This document shows, in pieces, positions 1-5,815 of a stretch of DNA of 5,973 nt (positions are counted from its first letter, which is position 1; the number at the start of each line of letters is the position of its first letter). Origin of the DNA: Desulfobacterales bacterium (GTDB lineage: Bacteria; Desulfobacterota; Desulfobacteria; Desulfobacterales; Desulfosalsimonadaceae); contig JAGTVF010000058.1 in NCBI GenBank assembly GCA_018224315.1, positions 1-5,973 of the forward strand, read 5' to 3'. Under the pieces are notes generated by a model that saw nothing but the letters and a program-made list of their open reading frames with translations, was not told the origin of the DNA and made no database searches. Position numbers and translations under genes: made by a program.

Positions 1-502
1 CCCGGATTCCGGCGTCTATATCAGGACGGTCATACATCACATACTGGGGGACAAATGCCTGACCCGTGGCCGACCGGTTCCACTTGCCGCCATCGGCCAC
101 CACAAAGCCCTTTGCGTGGGCCGGCCGATCATGGCTGAGGTTAATATCGCCGCCGGTGCTAAAACGCCATTGGCCGTTGAGGTCCGGGGTAAACCGGAAA
201 ACAATCTTCTCTTCCCGGACAAAGGTCAGGGTGTGGTGGATTTTTCCGCTTTGATGGGTTATGGTGACCGGCTCATGAATACCGGTATCATCGTCTGCGC
301 TGATTTCATAGACCTCCCACACGGGTTTCTGCAAACTTTGCCGAGTGAAATAAAATTGCGTGTAAGATCTGTCTAAAACGGCCGAATAATCGGTTTCCGG
401 CGTTCGCCTGAAAAATGAGCTGACCTTAAAACCATCGGAAAAAACAAGGGCCAAAACAATCAGAAAAATCAGAAAAAACCCCGTATGTACCACAATTTTC
501 AT
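1..502 (-). CDS. Exported/anchored DUF5060-DUF4038-like putative glycosidase, N-terminal part (3' end outside window)
   Basis: The first 167 codons are visible and the reading frame stays open to the left edge, so the C-terminal part, where a catalytic barrel would lie, is missing. Residues 9-22 are strongly hydrophobic (FFLIFLIVLALVFS) after a short basic start, which fits a signal peptide or N-terminal membrane anchor. Residues about 59-137 look like a beta-sandwich of the DUF5060 type: VWEVYEIS, then REEKIVFRFTP, NGQWRFST and KGFVVADG. This matches the remembered 'RF.P...G.W.y.T ... G.F.V' pattern that precedes DUF4038/apiosidase-like TIM barrels. Residues 145-158 (ATGQAFVPQYVMYD) would be the start of that barrel. 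The expected role is hydrolysis or processing of an extracellular glycan. The start is ATG at 502, overlapping the stop of the upstream flippase-like gene as ATGA, so translation is probably coupled; I see no strong ribosome site of its own. The family call is moderately supported; substrate unknown. Confidence 0.6.
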   Translation of the reverse strand, partial: MKIVVHTGFFLIFLIVLALVFSDGFKVSSFFRRTPETDYSAVLDRSYTQFYFTRQSLQKPVWEVYEISADDDTGIHEPVTITHQSGKIHHTLTFVREEKIVFRFTPDLNGQWRFSTGGDINLSHDRPAHAKGFVVADGGKWNRSATGQAFVPQYVMYDRPDIDAGIR

Positions 503-1512
503 TTGTATTCAGCCCCGGGTGCACTGACGGGTCCGCCGGGGACGGCAACAGCCGGAATATCCTTTCGTTGAAACGTAAAAAGGCCCCAGCCGAATGCGCC
601 CAGCAACAGAATTTTAAACCGCATGAGGATGGCTGTGGAAACCGCTGCAGCCGGATCGATTCCGTAGAGGCCAAACACAAAAGCGTAGGAAAACTCCATC
701 AGTCCAATGCCCCCTATGGAAATGGGAAAATTCATGATAAACATCATAACCGGCACTGCTGTCAACATATCCCAAATCCGGATTTGATCGCTGAACACAT
801 ATGCGCTGAGCCAGATGTTGCCAATGGCAAACAGGTAAAAAATCACTGAATGGATAATAGCCCAGAGCAGGCTGCCCGGAGAGCCCGCAAAACCGGATAC
901 CGATAACCGGAATTTTTCAAATTTGAACAAAAATTTCCGCAGCCATTTTCCGGAAAACTTCAAAAGGGCCGTTTCGATACGGATAAACAACCCATGGTTA
1001 AAAAAAGCATAGATCATCAAAACCATCCCGGCCAGGGCGAGGACCGCAAGGGGCAACACCCAATGCATATCTGTTTTTTGCTTGAGAACAAAAAACAAAG
1101 ACCCCAGGGTAAGCAGGACCAGCACCAGAAATCCTGAAAGCCTTTCCACGAAAATTACTGCCGCGGAATCCGACATTCTCCCTGTTGCTTTTGCCAAAAG
1201 ATTGACCCGGACGACATCGCCGCCTATGCTTGTGGGCATCACCAGATTAAAAAACCTTCCAATCAGATACATCCGATACAAAGCCCCCAGCCGGATCTCC
1301 ATGTCTTTAGCCCGGGAAATAAAATAGACCTTTATACTGCTGATCCAGTCAATGAAAAACGCATAGAAAATCGATACAAACAGCAGCAGCAAATCGGCTT
1401 CGGCAAATACGGAAAACAGTTTCAGCCAGCCCGCCATGGAAAACAGATCGGCGGAAAACAGCACATACCCAATTAAAACAAAACTGATCAACAGCTTGAG
1501 AAAAAAGGTCAT
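499..1512 (-). CDS. Flippase-like membrane protein, lysylphosphatidylglycerol synthase TM family (LPG_synthase_TM / UPF0104)
   Basis: A 337-residue polytopic membrane protein with about eight hydrophobic segments (roughly residues 3-20, 38-55, 84-95, 117-145, 150-170, 215-237, 249-264 and 296-315). Family hallmarks are visible: PTSIGGDVVR at 93-102, FVERLSG at 121-127, and FPISIGGIGLMEF at 262-274, matching the recurrent 'P.s.GGD..R', 'v.ERl.G' and 'P.siGG.G..E' blocks. The domain is the membrane half of MprF, and stand-alone copies are common in glycan and glycolipid clusters. A role in moving or accepting a lipid-linked intermediate across the inner membrane is inferred here, not proven. 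There is no soluble aminoacyltransferase domain, so it is not a full MprF. The C-terminus (321-337) is a short Pro/Gly/Ala-rich tail. It starts at ATG 1512, 31 bp after the flavoprotein gene, with only a weak GGGG at 1517-1520 as ribosome site. Its TGA overlaps the next ATG by 4 bp. Family call is firm, biochemical role is not. Confidence 0.88.
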   Translation of the reverse strand: MTFFLKLLISFVLIGYVLFSADLFSMAGWLKLFSVFAEADLLLLFVSIFYAFFIDWISSIKVYFISRAKDMEIRLGALYRMYLIGRFFNLVMPTSIGGDVVRVNLLAKATGRMSDSAAVIFVERLSGFLVLVLLTLGSLFFVLKQKTDMHWVLPLAVLALAGMVLMIYAFFNHGLFIRIETALLKFSGKWLRKFLFKFEKFRLSVSGFAGSPGSLLWAIIHSVIFYLFAIGNIWLSAYVFSDQIRIWDMLTAVPVMMFIMNFPISIGGIGLMEFSYAFVFGLYGIDPAAAVSTAILMRFKILLLGAFGWGLFTFQRKDIPAVAVPGGPVSAPGAEYK

Positions 1513-1513
1513 G

Positions 1514-1537
1514 TTACCCCGATTGGTTTTTGGGTAA
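1514..1537 (-). repeat. Short inverted repeat over the weak ribosome site of the flippase-like gene
   Basis: TTACCC and GGGTAA (arms at 1514-1519 and 1532-1537, 12-base loop) can pair in the transcript just before ATG 1512. The arm next to the start contains the only candidate ribosome site, GGGG at 1517-1520. A six-pair stem is weak and may be chance; there is no U-tract placed for a terminator. Confidence 0.25.
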
Positions 1538-1543
1538 AAGTTG

Positions 1544-3223
1544 TTATTCCCGCCGGGGATGCCATAGGTAGGCCTCCTTTACTCCGGCGATTTCCGTTGT
1601 CATCCGTTCCTGGTCCCAGCCCAGTTCCCTTCCCATAATCTGTGCACAGGAAACCAGGGTTTCGTGCGCCGGCATCATGATGTTTCCGATTTCGGTTCTT
1701 CGCAAAACCAGATCCGTCAATTTTTTTGCCTTCTCCTTTCTGCAGGCATGCACAATTTCTGCTTTCAGGATGCGGGTTCCGTCAACAAAATCTTTTAACG
1801 AAGGCTCCTTTTGCGCATATTCCAGGACATGATCATAGTGTTTGCCGAAATTGGCTATCAAATGGGAAATGGTATCTTTGTCAAAATCCGGATGACGGCT
1901 GACAGCTTCCTGAATAAACGTTTCGAGAAACGCGATACCCCCGCCCCAAAGAGGGCGATACAATGTTTTGCAGGGGGTGCGCCGGCCGGATATCTGATCT
2001 TCGGCCAGATTGATCGTCTTTTGGGCCACATCCCGGCCGGTTGTGTATTTCACGCCACCCACGCTGATAATACCGGAAATATGATCCTCTGCCTGATGAT
2101 CAATGATTCTGTAATGCTTTAAAGGAGCGGCCGATCCCCTGTCCTCAGCCGGTATGACACCCCAGAGGATATTGACAATATCTTTTTCCTCCAGGTCCGC
2201 GCCGGGATAGCCCTGGTTGATTTTGCTCAGATATTCCGTGATTTCTTCTTCTGTAATCGTGACATGATCCGGGTTGTCTTCCGGGCAGGGCAGATGCAGC
2301 GAACAGATCAGAGAATAACCCTGCCAGGGAATGGCAAACTGCATGCTCGATTTCTTGTCCACAACCGCCTTTTTATCCTCGTACATGGGTTGAATATAGA
2401 AACTTATTGCGTGGCTTGGGCAAAGCTGGCGGGTCACCAGACTAAACGCTTTTGACGCATACACCCGGCTCCGGGTAAATAACGAGCCACCCAGGCCCAG
2501 ATTTTGCATAAGCCACGGCCCGGTTGCGTTAATGACCACCGAAGCGTAGACATCAGCGCTTTTTCCCGAGACCGTATCCTCCACGCTGACTCCCGTGACC
2601 CTGTTTTTATCAAAAAGCAGGTTTTTGACTTCACAGTAGTTAAACATGGCCGCGCCGACTTCTTCGGCCGAGTGGACATAAGAATAAAGCAAGCGTTCGG
2701 TATTGTACATCAAACCCTCAGACCACACGGCACCCCCGGTTAGGCCCCTTTTTTCCATTTCCGGCACAATCTCCAGCACCTTTCCGGGACTGATGATCCG
2801 GGTGGCTGGCACATGGCGAGCCGGATCGGCAAAATTTCTCCCGGCTTTGCTAAACAGGTCAAACATTTTCATATAAAGGGTCATGATCTGCCGCCCCTTT
2901 AGCCCGTGACCATATATGGGCAGCAAAAAAGGCTGGGACCGTACAATGTGCGGGGCGCTATGGGCCAGGTTCATCCGCTCCCGGATCGATTCCCGCATCC
3001 GCGTAAAATCCGCGTGCTGCAAGTACCGAATTCCGCTGTGGGCAATCTTGGCGCTATGAGAAGAGGTTTTGGCCCCGAAATCACTTTTCTCAAACAGGGC
3101 AACACGATAACCCCTGAGCACGGCATCCCATGCGCATGCCACACCGTTGATGCCCCCCCCGATGATCACCAAATCAAAGGCTTCATTGTTTAGCGCTGAC
3201 AGATTTTTTTCCATAATCCCCAT
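1544..3223 (-). CDS. FAD-dependent oxidoreductase, glycerol-3-phosphate dehydrogenase (GlpD/GlpA)-like, divergent active site
   Basis: At 559 residues it has the usual length of an aerobic GlpD. The N-terminal Rossmann motif is clear: VIIGGGINGVACA at 19-31, acidic E45 after the second strand, then TSSHSAKIAHSGIRYL at 53-68, equivalent to the canonical TSSRSTKLIHGGLRYL. NATGPW is at 232-237 and GGVKYTTGR at 389-397 (canonical GGKLTTYR). The C-terminal part from about 430 is a DAO_C-like helical domain with DLVLRRTEIG at 504-513 and ELGWD at 533-537. GlpD oxidises sn-glycerol-3-phosphate to dihydroxyacetone phosphate and passes electrons to quinone at the inner membrane. Here several expected active-site blocks differ: KAFS at 258-261 where KGSH is usual, CSLHL at 307-311 where GTTD is usual, and GVIPA at 355-359 for GVRPL. 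No glpK or glpF lies nearby; neighbours are glycan genes. A related substrate, perhaps a glycerol-phosphate or sugar group, is my inference. Start ATG 3223 has AGGA eight bases upstream; ATG 3214 is the alternative. I withhold the name glpD. Confidence 0.85.
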   Translation of the reverse strand: MGIMEKNLSALNNEAFDLVIIGGGINGVACAWDAVLRGYRVALFEKSDFGAKTSSHSAKIAHSGIRYLQHADFTRMRESIRERMNLAHSAPHIVRSQPFLLPIYGHGLKGRQIMTLYMKMFDLFSKAGRNFADPARHVPATRIISPGKVLEIVPEMEKRGLTGGAVWSEGLMYNTERLLYSYVHSAEEVGAAMFNYCEVKNLLFDKNRVTGVSVEDTVSGKSADVYASVVINATGPWLMQNLGLGGSLFTRSRVYASKAFSLVTRQLCPSHAISFYIQPMYEDKKAVVDKKSSMQFAIPWQGYSLICSLHLPCPEDNPDHVTITEEEITEYLSKINQGYPGADLEEKDIVNILWGVIPAEDRGSAAPLKHYRIIDHQAEDHISGIISVGGVKYTTGRDVAQKTINLAEDQISGRRTPCKTLYRPLWGGGIAFLETFIQEAVSRHPDFDKDTISHLIANFGKHYDHVLEYAQKEPSLKDFVDGTRILKAEIVHACRKEKAKKLTDLVLRRTEIGNIMMPAHETLVSCAQIMGRELGWDQERMTTEIAGVKEAYLWHPRRE

Positions 3224-3231
3224 ATCCCCAA

Positions 3232-3235
3232 TCCT
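3232..3235 (-). promoter_or_regulatory. Ribosome binding site AGGA for the GlpD-like gene
   Basis: AGGA lies eight bases before ATG 3223. A further GGGG at 3226-3229 is too close to that ATG but is better placed for ATG 3214 (codon 4), so the start could be either; I prefer 3223. Confidence 0.5.
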
Positions 3236-3250
3236 GTCCCAGACTTTGGT

Positions 3251-4006
3251 TTACTTTATTTTTTTTACAGGGGCGGTGACCCGGGCCGGCACACCGACGG
3301 CCACAACATTTGTCGGGATGCTGTTTGTCACCACGGCACCTGATCCGATGACAGAGCCCGATCCGATTTCCACGTTGTCCTGAACAACCACTTTGGAACC
3401 AATCCAGCAATTATTTCCGATGATGGTGGGCCCTTGGCTCATACTGCTTTGATCGGCAAACAACACATCAGAGGTGTAATCATACTGCCCCCCGCTCATA
3501 ATGTGGGCAAAGGCGGCTATAATGGTTCCGGAGCCGATGGCGACATGATTTTTGGAATAAATCACGCAATTGGCGCCAATATTGACCCGCCGTCCGACAC
3601 GAACACCGCCACCCTTGCAGTAAATCATTGTATTGCGGCCCACAAAAACCTCATCATCAATCCATATCCCTTCATTGTCCCGGCCTTTGGCGTCAATGAC
3701 ACAGAAATCATCAATGATCACATTGCTGCCGATCCTGATTTTGGCCGGATGCCGGAATGTCACGCCTTTTCCGAACACCGTGTTTTTTCCAACGGATCCC
3801 AGAATCAGGGGGTAGAGCCGGCTGCGCAAAAAAAGCCCCAAGGCCCCGCCCAGGTTTGCGCAAAGCATAATGATCAGTTCATAACGAAACAACCGGGCTA
3901 TGTTGACACTCCCGATGACCAAATCGGCATAAGCCCGCCATTTTGAATCGGCTCCGGATTTCGCCATACTGCGGGTTTTGTAATCAGCACCCGGATACTC
4001 AGGCAT
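3251..4006 (-). CDS. Left-handed beta-helix (hexapeptide-repeat) acyltransferase, O-acetyltransferase-like
   Basis: A 251-residue protein. Residues about 88-235 are hexapeptide repeats with the [LIV]-G-x4 rhythm: KIRIGSNVIID, GIWIDDEVFVG, GVRVGRRVNIG, HVAIGSGTII, PTIIGNNCWIG, NVEIGSGSVIG and the terminal SGAVVTNSIP, then VAVGVPARV (236-243). This is the fold of maltose/galactoside and surface-polysaccharide O-acetyltransferases, which transfer an acyl group from acyl-CoA to a sugar hydroxyl. The N-terminal 70 residues carry a hydrophobic stretch at 42-59 and RYELI...LGLFLRSRLYP, typical of exopolysaccharide-cluster members and probably membrane-associating. At the position where this group normally has a His (remembered as GGDHDF or AGHRFD, nine residues before the conserved Q of the DIPVLEQ block), the protein has Gln174 in SGGQYDY. 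Start ATG 4006 overlaps the upstream gene by 8 bp and has AGGAG at 4012-4016, spacing 5. The acceptor is unknown; modification of the cluster's glycan is the likely job. Confidence 0.88.
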   Translation of the reverse strand: MPEYPGADYKTRSMAKSGADSKWRAYADLVIGSVNIARLFRYELIIMLCANLGGALGLFLRSRLYPLILGSVGKNTVFGKGVTFRHPAKIRIGSNVIIDDFCVIDAKGRDNEGIWIDDEVFVGRNTMIYCKGGGVRVGRRVNIGANCVIYSKNHVAIGSGTIIAAFAHIMSGGQYDYTSDVLFADQSSMSQGPTIIGNNCWIGSKVVVQDNVEIGSGSVIGSGAVVTNSIPTNVVAVGVPARVTAPVKKIK

Positions 4007-4823
4007 TTTCTCTCCTGCTCTTTTTCAGAAGACGGATGGCCACCTGATTTCTGACAAAGCGGACACCGGTTTCCAGACTTCCGTACCGGGTAATTTGCCC
4101 GGAAGCATTCAAAAGCGTCTGTTTCAGTCCCCTGGCCGGACAGCCCGGGGCCAGTTCCCCATGAAGTGCAAAACCGAAGCGTCCGGCCCGATCCGTTTCT
4201 GAGGCAAGATCCAAGGGGTCGCTGCCGGCCAGAATATCAGCCCCCATGCGGCGGGCCCTGGCAAAATGCCGGGGCCGCGGCCAGAACCAGGGCCGGTTGG
4301 CGTTATCGGCCAGAAAAACATCATTGCCGCAGCCCCCCAGCAGGGTTTTAATCTCGCGGCCGCGTTTGCCCAGCCATTTTCCCACAGCCCAGGGAAGCAC
4401 AGCCACAGCGCCTTTTTCCCGGATGCGGGCAACCGTATCTCCCAACGGCTGTCTTGTGGCAAACGGCTCTGCAGCAAACAGGGCCATGACCTCGATATTT
4501 TCCGCTGTGATGATCTTTTGCGCTGCGATTACGGTTACCGGAGCAGAGTCCCTGCCCCGGACGATCAGGGAAATGGGCTCATCAGTGCTTTCGATCTGGA
4601 AAAATCTGTCGGAGAAAACCCCGGCCCCCGCGCCGATCCGGTTTTGAGCGCGAAGGGTTTCAAACCAGCTTTTGCCCGGCCAGTCCGCCAGAAACATTAC
4701 CGGCTGATAGGTTCTTGCTCCCAAAGAGCGTGCGGCACCGGCAAAATTGGCAAAGGCGGAGGCAAAAAACCGATTCAGTTCAAACTGATCGTATATGTGC
4801 ACATGGCCGTCAATGATCAGCAA
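3999..4823 (-). CDS. Divergent amidohydrolase/PHP-like putative metal-dependent hydrolase (TTG start)
   Basis: A 274-residue soluble protein opening with DGHVHIYD at 5-12, the HxH metal-binding strand of the amidohydrolase/TIM-barrel hydrolase superfamily. AGSDPLD at 199-205 resembles the late Asp-bearing strand of the same fold (candidate ligand D202). Between them lie a hydrophobic strand ending in LPWAVGKWLGKRG (143-155) and VFLADNANRPWFWPRP (169-184). The middle histidines expected in a standard binuclear centre are not obvious, so the metal site would be reduced or different. A role in removing an acyl, amide or phosphate group from a glycan precursor is only a guess. No ATG or GTG is available between the upstream in-frame stop (TAG, 4857-4859) and the HxH motif, so TTG at 4821-4823 is the best start, with GGAAAG seven bases upstream. 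It lies 54 bp after the glycosyltransferase gene and ends inside the acyltransferase start. GC is visibly higher than in the membrane-protein genes. Superfamily assignment is moderate. Confidence 0.7.
   Translation of the reverse strand: MLIIDGHVHIYDQFELNRFFASAFANFAGAARSLGARTYQPVMFLADWPGKSWFETLRAQNRIGAGAGVFSDRFFQIESTDEPISLIVRGRDSAPVTVIAAQKIITAENIEVMALFAAEPFATRQPLGDTVARIREKGAVAVLPWAVGKWLGKRGREIKTLLGGCGNDVFLADNANRPWFWPRPRHFARARRMGADILAGSDPLDLASETDRAGRFGFALHGELAPGCPARGLKQTLLNASGQITRYGSLETGVRFVRNQVAIRLLKKSRRENA
4012..4016 (-). promoter_or_regulatory. Ribosome binding site AGGAG for the acyltransferase gene
   Basis: AGGAG lies five bases before ATG 4006 and inside the last codons of the upstream gene. 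Together with the 8-bp gene overlap it supports both the start choice and coupled translation. Confidence 0.8.
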
Positions 4824-4830
4824 ATCGTAT

Positions 4831-4836
4831 CTTTCC
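4831..4836 (-). promoter_or_regulatory. Ribosome binding site GGAAAG that supports a TTG start
   Basis: GGAAAG lies seven bases before TTG 4823. The in-frame stretch back to the upstream stop at 4857-4859 contains no ATG or GTG, so this site decides the TTG start of the amidohydrolase-like gene. The match to the consensus is moderate, which with TTG suggests weaker initiation than at the neighbouring genes. Confidence 0.6.
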
Positions 4837-4877
4837 GGATCCCGAAATGGGCCTGGCTAAAAAACGGACCCGAATGA

Positions 4878-5801
4878 TTATATTTCTTTTTCAATCACAT
4901 ATTCCTTTTTGTGCCGGCCGTTGGTAAAAGTGATGATCTCGCCGAGCAGTCCGGCGCTGAAAACCAGCACCCCCACAATCATGACAAACAGGGAGAAAAA
5001 CAAAAGGGGCCGGTTTCCCATCGGAATTCCGAAAAACAGGCGCTGAACAAACAGGAACGCGAGCACCAGCAGGCCGGCCAGGCTAAAACCCATGCCCACA
5101 GTGCTAAAAAAACGCAAAGGCTTGCGGCTAAAACGGGTGTTGAAAAACAATGTGAAAATATCAAGGATCCGCCCCGCGTACGCTGCGGGCTTGTAGAAAC
5201 CGGTTTTGCCCCGTTCCTGGTAATGAACAACAGGCAATTCCCGGACGACAAAGCCGCGGGCGGCGGCCAGCACCGGCAAAAACCGGAACATGTTTGCGTA
5301 AAGCTCGGTTTCCTCCAGCACCTGCCGCCTGCAGACCTTGACCGTGCAGCTGAAATCTTGCAAATCCGTTCCGGCAAACCGCCGGACCAGCCAGTTAAAC
5401 ATTCGGGACTGAAGCTGGTTGAAAGACGGATCCACCCGGTTTTGCCGACGGGGGCTGATGACATCCACGGAATCATGGGCCGAGCGGATGCATTCTGCCA
5501 TGGATTCGTCGGTGAGCTGCTGATAGGAGCCGAAAATAGCCAGCACCTCCCCCCGGCATTCATGGATCACAGCCTTGAGACAGACCGCCTGGGCCATCGG
5601 CGTACCGAACTCAAAGGCCCGCAGCCGGTGATTTAATCCGGAAATACGGTGCTGAAAAGAGCGATAGAAATTGCCGGTGCCGTTGGCCACCACAATGATC
5701 TCATAATCCTTTTCAACGGTTGACAAGACCCGGTCCAGATTCAGCAAAAAATCCGGAAAATCCGGGTACAGCTCTTCGAGCACAACAATGGCGGAAACCA
5801 T
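4878..5801 (-). CDS. Family-2 glycosyltransferase-like protein with two C-terminal TM helices (polyprenyl-phosphate type), aspartate motifs missing
   Basis: A 307-residue protein with the layout of DPM1/ArnC/GtrB-type enzymes, which move a sugar from a nucleotide sugar to polyprenyl phosphate on the inner membrane. Residues 1-215 match a GT-A domain: VSAIVVLEEL strand, YEIIVVANGTGN (33-44), GEVLAIFGSYQQLTDES (84-100), DLQDFSCTVKVCRRQVLEE (146-164) and the tail block RELPVVHYQERGKTGFY (187-203), equivalent to EvPv.h..R..GkS.y. Two membrane helices follow at about 231-252 and 266-289, with GLLGE at 284-288 and a charged tail. The two aspartate-containing motifs of active members are replaced: ANGT at 39-42 instead of DDGS, and GSYQQ at 91-95 instead of DADLQ. 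It may therefore be inactive or use an altered mechanism. ATG 5801 has an excellent AAGGAG (5809-5814) seven bases upstream. The preceding gene seems to be a paralogue. Confidence 0.85.
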   Translation of the reverse strand: MVSAIVVLEELYPDFPDFLLNLDRVLSTVEKDYEIIVVANGTGNFYRSFQHRISGLNHRLRAFEFGTPMAQAVCLKAVIHECRGEVLAIFGSYQQLTDESMAECIRSAHDSVDVISPRRQNRVDPSFNQLQSRMFNWLVRRFAGTDLQDFSCTVKVCRRQVLEETELYANMFRFLPVLAAARGFVVRELPVVHYQERGKTGFYKPAAYAGRILDIFTLFFNTRFSRKPLRFFSTVGMGFSLAGLLVLAFLFVQRLFFGIPMGNRPLLFFSLFVMIVGVLVFSAGLLGEIITFTNGRHKKEYVIEKEI

Positions 5802-5808
5802 GAACCGG

Positions 5809-5814
5809 CTCCTT
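5809..5814 (-). promoter_or_regulatory. Ribosome binding site AAGGAG for the GT2-like gene
   Basis: AAGGAG sits seven bases before ATG 5801, a near-ideal spacing, and overlaps the second of two tandem stops (TGA TAA) of the upstream gene. It fixes the start of the glycosyltransferase-like gene. Confidence 0.85.
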
Positions 5815-5815
5815 A

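Noticed and set aside
499..1512. Annotating the membrane protein as MprF (lysylphosphatidylglycerol synthase)
   Set aside because: Only the transmembrane domain is present; the cytosolic aminoacyltransferase domain of MprF is absent and no room exists for it before the stop.
1544..3223. Naming the flavoprotein glpD and calling the region a glycerol utilisation locus
   Set aside because: No glycerol kinase, facilitator or regulator is present, the neighbours are glycan genes, and several substrate-pocket residues differ from true GlpD.
3434..3946. Plus-strand open frame of 170 codons opposite the acyltransferase gene
   Set aside because: The hexapeptide repeats on the minus strand explain the regular codon pattern; the plus-strand translation is low in recognisable structure.
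4832..4847. Imperfect palindrome TTTCCGGATCCCGAAA near the TTG start
   Set aside because: Two mismatches and a self-complementary centre leave a very short hairpin stem; not enough to claim an operator or terminator.
4266..4877. Plus-strand open frame of 203 codons opposite the amidohydrolase-like gene
   Set aside because: Antisense to a GC-rich gene, where stop-free opposite frames are expected; the translation shows no family features.
4824..4877. Possible internal promoter or terminator in the largest gap
   Set aside because: A run of six T appears in the transcript strand but is not preceded by a stable stem, and no convincing -35/-10 pair was seen in 54 bp.
4911..5636. Plus-strand open frame of 241 codons opposite the GT2-like gene
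   Set aside because: It lies wholly antisense to a well-supported gene, has a His/Gln/Lys-rich composition with no recognisable domain, and no good ribosome site was seen; it is a shadow of the minus-strand codon pattern.
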